Positions 42,076-51,804 of a DNA stretch of 64,000 nucleotides are shown here, in pieces (the first letter of the stretch is position 1; each line of letters starts with the position of its first letter). Position numbers and translations under genes: made by a program. The notes beneath the pieces are model-generated. The model had not been told where the DNA came from and ran no database searches. It saw only the letters and a program-made list of their open reading frames with translations. The stretch is from contig NZ_CASCJC010000001.1 of the NCBI RefSeq assembly GCF_949152225.1, positions 1,674,001 through 1,738,000 on the forward strand. The letters run 5' to 3'. Source of the stretch: Ligilactobacillus sp900765635 (GTDB lineage: Bacteria; Bacillota; Bacilli; Lactobacillales; Lactobacillaceae).

Positions 42076-43350
42076 ATGGTAGAGATTAACTTACCTTACA
42101 ACACAACAAGTATTACTGCAAAAATTCCAGATGAAAATTTTGCAGGCTTAATTGAGTCACATGCTGAAGATTTTTCAAATCCATTTTCTGAAAAAGAAAC
42201 TGTTGAAAAATCATTAGATAATCCTATTGGCAGTCCAAGATTAGAAGAACTTGCTAAAGGAAAAAAAGATATCGTGATTATTAGTTCTGATCATACTCGA
42301 CCAGTCCCATCTCATATAATCACCCCAATTTTACTTCGGCGTATTCGTAGTGTTGCACCAGATGCACGTATTCGTATCTTAGTAGCCACCGGATTTCATC
42401 GTCCATCAACACGTGAAGAATTAATCAACAAGTATGGGCAAGAAATTGTTGACAATGAAGAAATCGTCATGCATTTTTCTAAAAAAGATGAAGATATGGT
42501 TGAAATTGGCACACTTCCTTCCGGTGGTGCTTGTCTAATTAATAAAGTCGCTGCACAAGCCGACTTATTAATTTCTGAAGGTTTTATTGAATCCCACTTT
42601 TTTGCTGGATTTTCTGGTGGACGCAAAGCTGTTTTACCTGGCATTTCTTCTTATAAGACTATCATGTATAACCACTCAGGAGAATTTATTAATTCAAAAA
42701 ATTCACGTACTGGTAACCTTAAGCATAATCTTATTCATGAAGATATGGTTTATGCTGCTCGCTGTGCTAAATTAGCTTTCATCTTAAATGTTGTCTTGGA
42801 TGGCGATAAAAAAATCATCGGTTCTTTTGCAGGTGATATGGAAGCTGCACATAAAGTCGGTTGTGATTTTGTTGAAAAATTAGCCACTGTTAAAAAAATT
42901 CCTTGTGATATTGCAGTTTCAACTAATGGTGGTTTCCCATTAGATCAAAACATTTATCAAGCAGTTAAAGGAATGACTGCTGCAGAAGCTACTAATAAAG
43001 AAAATGGTGTAATTATCATGGTCGCTGGCTGCCAAGATGGTCATGGTGGTGAAGGATTTTATCATAATATTGCCGACTTGGCTACACCACAAGAATTTTT
43101 AGATAAAGCTATCAACACTCCACAACTTGAAACAACACCTGATCAATGGACTTCACAAATTCTTGCACGGATCTTAGTTCATCATAAAGTAATCATAGTT
43201 TCTGATCTAGTTGATCCACAACTTGTAACTAATTTACACATGCAAATTGCCAAAACATTTGATGAAGCCTTACAAATGGCCTTTGAAATGCAAGGCAAAG
43301 AGGCAAAAGTTACTGTTATTCGTGATGGCTTGTCTGTCATTGTCAAATAA
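42076..43350 (+). CDS. larA: Lactate racemase LarA (nickel-pincer nucleotide enzyme)
   Basis: 424 residues, SD AGGAGATG. Active-site residues fall at the same numbers as in L. plantarum LarA: His108 (ATGFHRPS), His174 (IESHFFAGFSGGRK), Lys184 that binds the cofactor covalently, and His200 (YNHSGEFI), a nickel ligand. SDHTRP near 71 and GGFPLDQNIYQAVKGM near 295 are also conserved. It interconverts D- and L-lactate by hydride transfer. D-lactate is needed for D-lactate-ended peptidoglycan in some lactobacilli. A different 2-hydroxyacid substrate is possible in the wider LarA family, but the larR/larD context supports lactate. Confidence 0.95.
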   Translation: MVEINLPYNTTSITAKIPDENFAGLIESHAEDFSNPFSEKETVEKSLDNPIGSPRLEELAKGKKDIVIISSDHTRPVPSHIITPILLRRIRSVAPDARIRILVATGFHRPSTREELINKYGQEIVDNEEIVMHFSKKDEDMVEIGTLPSGGACLINKVAAQADLLISEGFIESHFFAGFSGGRKAVLPGISSYKTIMYNHSGEFINSKNSRTGNLKHNLIHEDMVYAARCAKLAFILNVVLDGDKKIIGSFAGDMEAAHKVGCDFVEKLATVKKIPCDIAVSTNGGFPLDQNIYQAVKGMTAAEATNKENGVIIMVAGCQDGHGGEGFYHNIADLATPQEFLDKAINTPQLETTPDQWTSQILARILVHHKVIIVSDLVDPQLVTNLHMQIAKTFDEALQMAFEMQGKEAKVTVIRDGLSVIVK

Positions 43351-43376
43351 AATTTAAAACCTAAAGGAGTTTTACT

Positions 43377-44603
43377 ATGTCTCATATTTTGTATCTTGAG
43401 CCATTCTCTGGGTTAAGTGGTGATATGCTTAACGGCTTATTATTAGATTTAGGCGCAGATGTTGATAATTTAAAAAAGTCATTGACTTCATTATCGAATA
43501 AAGAATTTGAAATTAAAATTGAACATATTACTAAGAATAATATTTTAGGAACTGATTTTGATGTCATAATGCCACATCATCAACCTAAAGATTGCGGTAT
43601 TGCACACAATCATCATCATTCCCGTAACTTAAAAGACATCTTAACTTTGATTGAATCTAGTGCGCTTAGTTCATTTGTCAAAAAACACGCAAGTAATGTT
43701 TTTTATGATATTGCTAAAGCTGAAGCAAATGTTCATAACAAGTCACTTAATGACATTCATTTTCATGAAGTTGGTGCAATTGATTCAATTGTTGATGTCA
43801 TTAGCTTCTTTGTTATGTTTGAACAATTGCAAATCTCACAAGTTTATTCAACTACTATTACCGAAGGCTGTGGATTTATCAATGTTGCGCATGGAACAAT
43901 GCCCGTTCCTGTACCAGCTGTTATACAATTATTAAACCATACAGACTTCCCAATTAAACAAGATACAGATGTTGAAACCGAGCTTGTAACTCCTACTGGT
44001 TTAGCCATTTTAAAAGAACTAAAACCCATCTTTCAACCATTGCCAAACTGCACTCAAATCAAAATCGGTTACGGATTTGGCAAAAAAAATACAGGAAAGT
44101 TTAATGCTTTACGCGGAAGATTATTTTCACTGAAACACAGTCAAACTCAAATTAATCAAACCAATGATCAAATCATCAAAATCGAAGCAAATATCGATGA
44201 TCAAAGTCCCGAGCAACTAGGTTATGTAATGAATTTACTCTTAGAAAATGGAGCTCTAGATGTTTTTTATACATCTATTCAAATGAAAAAAAATCGACCA
44301 GCAACTATGCTAAGCGTTTTAGTAGACGTTACTCAAAAAGATAATTTTATTAAATTAATTTTAAAACATACTTCAACAATTGGTGTCCGCTATCAAATAT
44401 TCCAACGTGTAGTTATGCGTCGCTCATTTGATACATTAACCACTTCCTATGGAAAAATCCGTATTAAAATTTGCCAATTTCAAGATTTAACAAAAAAAAC
44501 ACTTGAATTCGATGATTGTGCAGAAATTGCCAAGATAAATAAATTACCAATTTCAACCGTTTACCAAACAGCGAATGCTGCATTAAATAATCATACAAAT
44601 TAA
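43377..44603 (+). CDS. larC: Nickel insertion protein LarC, single uninterrupted frame
   Basis: 408 residues in one frame. LarC is a CTP-dependent cyclometallase that inserts nickel into the pincer cofactor. Features are the N-terminal YLEPFSGLSGDMLNGLLLDLG, a His-rich loop (HHQPKDCGIAHNHHHSRN near 65) likely for nickel, FHEVGAIDSIVDVI and VTPTGLAILKEL. The C-terminal domain starts near 265 (IEANIDDQSPEQLGYVMNLL). In L. plantarum the protein is made from larC1 and larC2 by ribosomal frameshifting; here no frameshift is needed. SD AAAGGAG. Confidence 0.94.
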   Translation: MSHILYLEPFSGLSGDMLNGLLLDLGADVDNLKKSLTSLSNKEFEIKIEHITKNNILGTDFDVIMPHHQPKDCGIAHNHHHSRNLKDILTLIESSALSSFVKKHASNVFYDIAKAEANVHNKSLNDIHFHEVGAIDSIVDVISFFVMFEQLQISQVYSTTITEGCGFINVAHGTMPVPVPAVIQLLNHTDFPIKQDTDVETELVTPTGLAILKELKPIFQPLPNCTQIKIGYGFGKKNTGKFNALRGRLFSLKHSQTQINQTNDQIIKIEANIDDQSPEQLGYVMNLLLENGALDVFYTSIQMKKNRPATMLSVLVDVTQKDNFIKLILKHTSTIGVRYQIFQRVVMRRSFDTLTTSYGKIRIKICQFQDLTKKTLEFDDCAEIAKINKLPISTVYQTANAALNNHTN

Positions 44604-44615
44604 AGGAGTTATGTC

Positions 44616-45326
44616 ATGTTACACAATGTTTTAGCTGAATTTATGGGAACCTGCTTAATGATTGTTTTTGGGGTAGGTGTACACTGCGATGAAGTCTTAC
44701 ACAAAACAAAATATCATGGTTCTGGTCACATCTTTGCAATTACCACCTGGGCATTCGGAATTACCGTTTGTTTGTTCATATTCGGTGGAGTATGTATTAA
44801 CCCAGCTATGGCACTATGCCAAGCAATCTTAGGAATGATTCCTTGGAGCAGTTTTATTCCTTATGTAATTGCTGAACTTCTCGGTGCACTTTTAGGTGCA
44901 ACAATTGCTTATATCATGTATGCAGATCATTTTAAAGCATCTGAAGGAATTATCGATCCAGTTGCAATCCGTAACATTTTTTCAACCAATCCTAATTGCC
45001 GTAATTTAGCACGTAACTATTTTGTCGAAACATTTGCTACTTTTGTCTTTTTAACAAGCATATTGGCAATAGCTCATAATGCCGAACCTGTATTGCCTAT
45101 TGGTGTTGGTTTATTAACTTGGGCTGTTGGTATGGGACTTGGTGGTACAACTGGTTTTGCTATGAATCAAGCTCGTGACTTAGGTCCTCGTTTAGCTTAT
45201 CAATTATTACCAATCAAAAATAAAACCAATAACGATTGGCAATATGGTTTAATTGTCCCAGGAACTGCACCTTTTGTAGGAGCTATTTTAGCGGCTTTAT
45301 TCGTCAAATTTTACCTAAAATTCTAG
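44616..45326 (+). CDS. larD: LarD lactic-acid channel (aquaglyceroporin family) with altered second NPA
   Basis: 236 residues, six helices, MIP fold. The first NPA box is normal (GGVCINPAMAL, residues 62-64). The second is NQA (GFAMNQARDLGPR, residues 184-186), read directly from the codons AAT CAA GCT. LarD homologues let D- and L-lactic acid cross the membrane. The Pro to Gln change at the pore centre is unusual and could change selectivity or conductance. Third gene of the larA operon, SD AAAGGAG. Confidence 0.9.
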   Translation: MLHNVLAEFMGTCLMIVFGVGVHCDEVLHKTKYHGSGHIFAITTWAFGITVCLFIFGGVCINPAMALCQAILGMIPWSSFIPYVIAELLGALLGATIAYIMYADHFKASEGIIDPVAIRNIFSTNPNCRNLARNYFVETFATFVFLTSILAIAHNAEPVLPIGVGLLTWAVGMGLGGTTGFAMNQARDLGPRLAYQLLPIKNKTNNDWQYGLIVPGTAPFVGAILAALFVKFYLKF

Positions 45327-45343
45327 TTTAAATTATCGAAAGG

Positions 45344-46402
45344 ATGTGTTGGCATTTTATCCATTTTCAATGGTTAAATGTCGAATTTATGAAAAAAGAA
45401 ATTTTATCTGACAGCTTAAAATATTATCTAGCTTGCTTAGGATTACACATCATTGGAATTGGATTATTGCTTAATGCAATGGCAAGCTATCCTCGATTCT
45501 TGGCATTAGGTTTATTAGCCTATTCTTTAGGATTACGTCATGCATTTGATGCTGATCATATTGCTGCTATTGACAATACTGTTCGTAAACTTATTTCTGA
45601 AAACAAAAAAACAAGTGGTGTTGGATTTTTCTTTTCACTTGGACACTCAACCGTTGTTTTTTTGATGGCTTTATTTATTGGTTTATCAGTAAAATGGGCT
45701 ACTATTCAGCTTCCTATTCTTCAAAAAATTGGCGGAAAAATAGGTGCTGTGGTATCTGGGAGCTTTTTAATTGCTATTGCTGCCTTTAACTTTGTTATTT
45801 TAATAAGCTTATTTCGTTCACTTCTTGATTTGAAAAGCGGTAAATTAGACGATACCAAGATAAATTCATTACTTGTTCCAAATGGTTTTTTAACTCGTCT
45901 TTTACGGCCACTTTTTAAATGCATCAATCATAGTTGGCATATGTATCCTATTGGTTTTTTGTTTGGTTTAGGATTTGATACTGCTTCAGAAATTGCTTTA
46001 CTTGCGCTTTCTGCTACAGCAACCCAAGCAAACTCATCTTTTCTAGGAACTTTATCATTGCCAATATTATTTGCTGCTGGAATGAATTTGATGGACACTA
46101 CTGATTCTGTTATGATGTCTGGTGCCTATAAATGGGCTTTCGAAACACCCGTACGTAAAATTTATTACAACCTAACTGTTACAGCTATTTCTAGTATAGC
46201 CGCTCTTCTAATTGGTAGCATCGAATTATTACAAGTCGCTTCTAAGTCTATTAAATTTAAAAACATTTTTCTACGATATTTACAACGTTTAGACTTTGGA
46301 GTTCTTGGATATTGTATTGTTATTTTATTAGGAGCATGTTGGTTAGTAACATACCTTTCTTATAAGCTTAAAAATCAACATTTTGACAATCAAAAACTGT
46401 AA
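45344..46402 (+). CDS. NiCoT-family nickel/cobalt permease
   Basis: 352 residues as annotated; the first ATG touches its upstream AAAGG, so a start at the in-frame ATG 45389 (MKKEILSDSL) is possible. About eight helices. The NiCoT signature RHAFDADHIAAIDN lies in helix II (residue about 65), with FFFSLGHSTVVF, LGFDTASEIALLA and GMNLMDTTDSVMM also conserved. It imports nickel for the pincer cofactor. In L. plantarum this job is done by the ECF-type LarMNQO system, so this cluster uses a different transporter class. Last gene of the operon; the hairpin of the IS left end follows. Confidence 0.93.
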   Translation: MCWHFIHFQWLNVEFMKKEILSDSLKYYLACLGLHIIGIGLLLNAMASYPRFLALGLLAYSLGLRHAFDADHIAAIDNTVRKLISENKKTSGVGFFFSLGHSTVVFLMALFIGLSVKWATIQLPILQKIGGKIGAVVSGSFLIAIAAFNFVILISLFRSLLDLKSGKLDDTKINSLLVPNGFLTRLLRPLFKCINHSWHMYPIGFLFGLGFDTASEIALLALSATATQANSSFLGTLSLPILFAAGMNLMDTTDSVMMSGAYKWAFETPVRKIYYNLTVTAISSIAALLIGSIELLQVASKSIKFKNIFLRYLQRLDFGVLGYCIVILLGACWLVTYLSYKLKNQHFDNQKL

Positions 46403-46411
46403 AATTTTTAA

Positions 46412-47970
46412 GGAGCTGGGAAAAATTCAGCTTTAATAGAAAAAAGGCTTACGTCAAAAAAATTTGGCGTGAGCCTTTTTTATGGCTAATCTCTTGCTAA
46501 TATTAAGTTGAACAAAACCAATAAAGGAGAGGTTAACCATGTACAAAAATTATAACACATCTGAACTAGAATTAGATATTACTTATTCATTAAAATTACC
46601 ATCTGACCATATTGCAGTTTTAATCAGCCACTTCGTGGACTCAATTTTACTTAATATTCTTTCAGAAGAGACTTCACATACCGGTCGGCCTGCTTTTCAT
46701 CCGGCTATACTACTAAAAATGACGCTTTTTGCTTATCATGAAGCTGTTTTTTCTGACAGAAAGATTACTAAATTAAATTAATATTACCTTCCTATGATGT
46801 GGTTAAGTGGTAATACTCTCATTAGCTATAAAACTATCAATAATTTTCGTTCTAGTGATGCAATAAAAGAACTTATCAAAGAAACTGATATTAAACTAAT
46901 TGAGTTGGAAGAAGAAATTAAAGCCGAACCTAGGGTTATAAAAGGTGGTTCAAAAAACAAACATGTTCGTCGTAAATTAAAGAGTATCAAACGTAAATTG
47001 AAAGAAGATTTTCTTCCTAGAAAAGTGAAGTATGAACGTGATAGAGAAATTTTCAAAGATCGCAATAGTTTCTCGAAAATAGATACTGACGCTACTTTTA
47101 TGCGCTTAAAAGAAGACCACATGCAAAATGGTCAATTAAAACCTGCTTATAATTTACAAATTGCGACCAGTGGTCGCTTTGTTTTGCACTATGATATCTT
47201 CCCTAATCCAACGGATACACGGACGTTGGTACCTTTTTTGAAATCTTTTTCTAATTTGGATTTATTTAAACACATTGTTGCGGATGCAGGCTATGACAGT
47301 GAAATTAATTATCAAGCAGTTATTGACAAATTTGAAAAGATTCCATTGATTCCTTACGGAACGTATCAAAAAGAACAGAGTCGTAAATACCAAAGAGATC
47401 CACAAAATATTAACATTGGACATATTACGATAAAGATGATTATTATACAGACCCTGATGGAGTCGTATTTAAGTTCCAAAGATATAGTTCTCGTGTGGAT
47501 AATATGGGGTTAAACGAGATTTTAAAGTCTACGTAGCTGATAAATTTCAAGCGACAAAGAAATTAGAACAATTAGCGAAAACTCAAAAGGGCCAACAACG
47601 GACTAAATCAATAAACTTAAACTGGGAATATTTAAAACATAAAGCTAAAGAAAACCTTTCTAGCGAAAAAGGTTCAACTATCTACCAAGAAGATGAACAG
47701 ATGTTGCAACAATTTTCGGAGATATGAAGGGGAATTTTGGCGTGCGCCGAGTACACGTTAGAGGTGAAAAAGCAATCCGAAATGAACTAGGATTGTTGTT
47801 TCTGGCGATTAACATATCAAAATTATGGCATTTATTCCAAAAAAGAGAGATAAAATCCCCAAAAAAACGAACCAAAAATAGACATAATAGAAAAATAGCT
47901 GATCAAATTTCATTTTTAGAAATTTAATCAGCTATTTTTATGTCCAGACTGGTGCTTTTTTCCCAGTCCC
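46412..47970. mobile_element. Decayed IS1182-family insertion sequence
   Basis: About 1.56 kb. Ends are GGAGCTGGGAAAAA on the left and, reverse-complemented, GGGACTGGGAAAAA on the right. Near the left end lies a strong hairpin with arms AAAAAAGGCTTACG and CGTGAGCCTTTTTT (46440-46482), a barrier to read-through that also serves as terminator for the larA operon. The interior holds a broken transposase gene. A deleted copy is at 32905-33190. No clear target duplication was seen. Confidence 0.85.
46539..47927 (+). pseudogene. IS1182-family transposase, multiply disrupted
   Basis: Reads in pieces: MYKNYNTSELELDITYSLKL and RPAFHPAILLKMTLFAYHEA up to a stop at 46781; then MMWLSGNTLISYKTINNFRS from 46794. 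An internal deletion follows (after IKELIKET), removing the region where the first catalytic Asp is expected. Next come TDATFMRLKEDHMQNGQLKP, IVADAGYDSEINYQ, frame changes near 47415, 47510 and 47715, and the C-terminus VRRVHVRGEKAIRNELGLLF ending at 47927. The motifs are those of IS1182/IS5-type DDE transposases. No functional product can be made. Confidence 0.85.
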
Positions 47971-47977
47971 TTTTATA

Positions 47978-49306
47978 TTAATCAACTTTTCTTCTTGGAA
48001 CAAAAAATCCTAAAATCAACCATACAAACACTACATATGGGAAGAGGTTCATTGGCCAAGCCGGTATCGGCCACAAGTTGCTATAAATTGGGAAAATCAT
48101 CACACCAATCCCGATGATTGGCGCAATCAAGTGCTTAAAGTAAGCTTTGCTCTTTTGTTTTCTAAAATAAACAATTGCGCCGACATTAACTAACACATAA
48201 ACCAACAATAAGGCGATCACGCCGATTGTACCAAAATAGTTGTAGTAATCACCAGCACTAACTTTTAAGCCAATACCAATGATTGCATAAAAGATCAACG
48301 CTAATACAGTAATCAAGTCTAGCGCTTTGGTTGGTGTTTGCTTTTCACCTTTTAATTCACCTAAAGAAGGCATCAAATACCCACTTTTGGCTAAGGCTTC
48401 TAACATAAACGCACCCGCATTCAAAGCACCAAAGTAGCAAGCAAAATAACTTGTTACAGAAGCAAAGTCAATAAAGACTGCCATCCAACTGCCGACATAA
48501 CGAGTTGATAAGTAATTTAACGGTGCAGCAGAGTCTTGCATCTTGTCAAGATTTGCCAAACCAAAGCCCATGATTTCAGTGTAACTAACAATCATGTAAA
48601 AGAACATTCCAAAGACAACTGAACCTAAGATCGCAATCTTAATGGCCTTAGCCGGTTTTTTAGCTCGTGGTGCAATCGTTGCTGAACCTTCAAAACCTGC
48701 AAATGACATCAGGGCAAAAATCATCCCAGCGCCAATTCCACTCCAAGTCCCGTTGCTTGGATTTAGTGGTTTAGCTGAAAGTCCTGCATCGCCACCCTTA
48801 ATTAAAATGATAGCCGTCAAGACTACTAAAGCCCCTACCGCAAAAAACTCAAGCACTAAGGCAAAACGTGTCGAAAATTCAATCCCTTTGTGACTCAATG
48901 CCCCACCTAAAAGCAACACGAAAATCACGTAAAGTGGCACAGGCAAATGAATTCCGAAATGTTGTAAGAAGACATCTAAAAAGTTCCCCACAACCGCTGA
49001 ACTACTAAATGCAAAGGTCACATAAACTAATACCAACAACCAACCTGAAATAAAACCTGCTTTTTCGCCTAAAGCCTTAGCATTGTAAGCATAAGCCGAT
49101 CCTTCACCTGGAATTTCACGTCCAAGTTGAACAAACGACATCCCGACAAACAAAATACCTAAACCTGCCAAAATAAAACCAATCGGTGCAACTACACCAG
49201 AAGTCTTGACCGCACCAGCCGTATTAAAGGCCATTGCCCCAGTCGGTGCTAACATCGCCACAGATAAACCTAAGACTTCAAGTAATGATAATTTCTTTTC
49301 TCTCAT
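47978..49306 (-). CDS. APC-family amino acid/polyamine permease
   Basis: 442 residues, twelve helices. APC-type features are SLLEVLGLSVAMLAPTGAMA, GREIPGEGSAYAYNAKALGE and IFALMSFAGFEGSATIAPRA. It is 17 bp downstream of the amidohydrolase gene and belongs to the same four-gene unit. The PuuP or amino acid group is the likely class, taking up the amine, amino acid or gamma-glutamyl compound handled by its neighbours. Confidence 0.88.
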   Translation of the reverse strand: MREKKLSLLEVLGLSVAMLAPTGAMAFNTAGAVKTSGVVAPIGFILAGLGILFVGMSFVQLGREIPGEGSAYAYNAKALGEKAGFISGWLLVLVYVTFAFSSSAVVGNFLDVFLQHFGIHLPVPLYVIFVLLLGGALSHKGIEFSTRFALVLEFFAVGALVVLTAIILIKGGDAGLSAKPLNPSNGTWSGIGAGMIFALMSFAGFEGSATIAPRAKKPAKAIKIAILGSVVFGMFFYMIVSYTEIMGFGLANLDKMQDSAAPLNYLSTRYVGSWMAVFIDFASVTSYFACYFGALNAGAFMLEALAKSGYLMPSLGELKGEKQTPTKALDLITVLALIFYAIIGIGLKVSAGDYYNYFGTIGVIALLLVYVLVNVGAIVYFRKQKSKAYFKHLIAPIIGIGVMIFPIYSNLWPIPAWPMNLFPYVVFVWLILGFFVPRRKVD

Positions 49307-49323
49307 CTAGTCAACAATTCTCC

Positions 49324-50442
49324 TTAAAATTCTTCTCTAATCCCATAAATTTGTGCACTTGTTTGCCAACAAATCGCATCAATATAACGCTTCTTTGCGT
49401 CTAACGGTAGTAGCGTTAATTTTTCAAAATGTGCTAACAGTGCTTCTTTGAAACGTCTGGCTGCCACACCATACATTTCCGGACTTGTACTTGCATCAGA
49501 AGCAAATAAAAAGCGTGTATATGGCGCCAATTCCAACGCCTCATCCAAGACACGTTCAATTGCACTTGGTCCCAACGGATCGATTAACGAAATATCAAAA
49601 TACAAGTTAGGAAAGACACTCGCTAGATAACCTGCTTCACGATGATATGGATAGCAATGTAGTAACACTACTTTTAATCCTGCTAAACACCATTTTTGTA
49701 AAAAGTCCCGCAACAACAACGGATTTCCTTGATACATATCGGTATCCGCATCACCATACCCTACGTGAAATTGTAGCGGTAAATCTTGTTTAATCATCAA
49801 TGGTGCTAAATTCCAGACAAGATAACTGATAATTTGCGGATCACTTAAACGAACTACACTGGATTTTTTCCATGCTTCAAACGCAATTTTAGCTTGTTTT
49901 TCAGAAACTTCCGTGATTTTTAAACCAAAACGATAAGCTGCAATCGATTTAAAACCTACATACCCATTTGCTTTAGCCATTTTAACTTCAGCATACAACG
50001 CTTGCCACCATTGCTCAAAAGTCACACTTTTTTGCATGATATCTTGGGCTGCTGTTTCGAGGCGATAAATCGGATATACACTCGTATTGGTCAAAGTCGC
50101 TGTTTCCTTTAAATCCAAAATCGCATTGTCTGGCACAAAGCCAATATCAATCAATAAACTCCGATAACCATAATGTCCAAATAAGTTCGTACAATATTGT
50201 TGATATTGTTGTTGTGTCAGCACATTTAGCGGATCAAAATCCTGACTAAACTTCTTAGCTTCTGCTTGAAATTCCCACCATGCCAAGCGATTCTTGGTAT
50301 CTTCTAGTGGATAATAACTACTATCAGCCTCACTTGATATCATCGCTGTTCTTTGGGCCCGATTAGCCAAGGTCCCATCAATCAAGAAATGACAATGATG
50401 ATCAAGCAAAGGCACTTCTTTTAGATAATCTGCTAAATTCAT
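49324..50442 (-). CDS. Amidohydrolase of the FluG N-terminal type
   Basis: 372 residues. Metal-dependent hydrolase fold with LLDHHCHFLID at the N-terminus (HxH), GYVGFKSIAAYRFGL (Lys), LQFHVGYGDADTDMYQGNPL (His), VVLLHCYPYHREAGYLASVF (His) and FLFASDAS (Asp). The same set is found in the N-terminal half of fungal FluG and in plant nodulin/GS fusions, where it is joined to a glutamine-synthetase domain. Here the GS-like gene lies 11 bp upstream as a separate gene, so the two products probably work on one gamma-glutamyl compound. Confidence 0.85.
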   Translation of the reverse strand: MNLADYLKEVPLLDHHCHFLIDGTLANRAQRTAMISSEADSSYYPLEDTKNRLAWWEFQAEAKKFSQDFDPLNVLTQQQYQQYCTNLFGHYGYRSLLIDIGFVPDNAILDLKETATLTNTSVYPIYRLETAAQDIMQKSVTFEQWWQALYAEVKMAKANGYVGFKSIAAYRFGLKITEVSEKQAKIAFEAWKKSSVVRLSDPQIISYLVWNLAPLMIKQDLPLQFHVGYGDADTDMYQGNPLLLRDFLQKWCLAGLKVVLLHCYPYHREAGYLASVFPNLYFDISLIDPLGPSAIERVLDEALELAPYTRFLFASDASTSPEMYGVAARRFKEALLAHFEKLTLLPLDAKKRYIDAICWQTSAQIYGIREEF

Positions 50443-50453
50443 TTTTTCTTCCT

Positions 50454-51803
50454 CTAATATAAATCACGGTACGCAGCCGCAATCTCGGCTGGCGTTTTAT
50501 CGGAAAAATATGCCACATCTCGTTGCTTAACTTTCAAATACGTTTCTAAGCCTATTTTCCCTAACATTTCACCAAACAACTCATCTTGTTGCAAAGCTTC
50601 TAAAGCTTCGGTCAAACTTTGTGGTAACCGTGTGATTCCTAAGGCTTCTCGTTGTGTTTGACTCAATAAGGCCGGATCACTGTCTAATAGTTGAGTTGGC
50701 ATGATTTGTTGTTCAATACCTTCAATTCCTGCAGCCAATAGCGCACTGCAGGCTAGATACGGATTGCAACAAGCATCGCTCGCCTTCAATTCGATATTTA
50801 ATGTTTGGGCTGGGTCGCTTGCAAACGTTGATGGAATTCGTATGCAAGTTTCTCGATTATCTTGACCAAATGCCACATAAGCACTGCTCCAGTGACTTGG
50901 CTTTAAACGTTCATAGGAATTTAAACTCGCACAGCTAAATGCAAGCAATGCCGGCATATGCTTTAAAAGCCCTCCAACAAACCAATAACCTAGCTGGCTT
51001 AACTTCATTGCATCATCTTCAGCATACAAGGCATTTTTTTCACCTTGCCATAACGACACGTGCAAGTGTGCACCGTTACCAGCTTGATCTAAATTAGGCT
51101 TTGGCGCAAATGTTGCGTATAGACCATGCTTTTTAACAACACTTTTAAGCACACGCTTAAAGCGTAATAAATCATCGGCTGCTTCTAAAGCCTCCTTAGG
51201 CTTGACTGGTAATTCATGTTGCCCTGCCCCAGCTTCAGGATAATATGCAATAGGTTCGATTCCTACACGTTGCAAATCTTCTAATATTTCGGGTAAAAAC
51301 ACATAGACATCTTCCATTGATTCAGTCGAAAAACAAATGTTAGGCCGATATGGTTTTAATCGCTTATTTTCATCTTTTTCATACAGACTAAATTCATTTT
51401 CATAACTAAATTTAGCTGTCAAACCTAATTTAGCCAAACGTTTGATTTGCTTTTGTAAAATAACTCGTCCATCAAATTCTAAAGGTGTTCCATCTTGCAT
51501 TTGGTAATCACACATCACCGTTGCTACCCAAGGTGTCTGAGGTAATACGCGTAGTGAACTTAAATCAGGTACTAACCGAAATTCACCAATTGCATCAAAC
51601 CCTTTGACTGCAACGATCTCATCACGCATTGTTGATGCAGGCATTGCCCGGGTTATACCCATTCCATCGCTGAGACGTGAAGCCAATTGTTCTAAAACAA
51701 TCGTCTTTCCACGTGCAATCCCTGTATAATCAACATAAATAAATTCAACTAATTTAACACCTTGTTTATACAACAAACTCACTAATTCTTCGACTTTCAC
51801 CAC
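50454..51803 (-). CDS. Glutamine synthetase-like gamma-glutamyl ligase (PuuA/GlnA3 type)
   Basis: 449 residues. GS beta-grasp and catalytic domains are seen as VEFIYVDYTGIARGKTIVLE, SYENEFSLYEKD, YYPEAGAGQHELPVKPKEAL, FAPKPNLDQAGNGAHLHVSL, NSYERLKPSHWSSAYVAFGQ followed by DNRETCIRIPS, and ELKASDACCNPYLACSALL. The divergence from true GlnA around the substrate site and the neighbouring hydrolase fit a gamma-glutamyl-amine ligase rather than housekeeping glutamine synthetase. The amine is unknown. Second gene of the unit. Confidence 0.87.
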   Translation of the reverse strand: MVKVEELVSLLYKQGVKLVEFIYVDYTGIARGKTIVLEQLASRLSDGMGITRAMPASTMRDEIVAVKGFDAIGEFRLVPDLSSLRVLPQTPWVATVMCDYQMQDGTPLEFDGRVILQKQIKRLAKLGLTAKFSYENEFSLYEKDENKRLKPYRPNICFSTESMEDVYVFLPEILEDLQRVGIEPIAYYPEAGAGQHELPVKPKEALEAADDLLRFKRVLKSVVKKHGLYATFAPKPNLDQAGNGAHLHVSLWQGEKNALYAEDDAMKLSQLGYWFVGGLLKHMPALLAFSCASLNSYERLKPSHWSSAYVAFGQDNRETCIRIPSTFASDPAQTLNIELKASDACCNPYLACSALLAAGIEGIEQQIMPTQLLDSDPALLSQTQREALGITRLPQSLTEALEALQQDELFGEMLGKIGLETYLKVKQRDVAYFSDKTPAEIAAAYRDLY

Positions 51804-51804
51804 G

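Noticed and set aside
47724..47927. 67-aa open frame as a separate gene
   Set aside because: It is the C-terminal piece of the frameshifted IS1182 transposase in the decayed copy.
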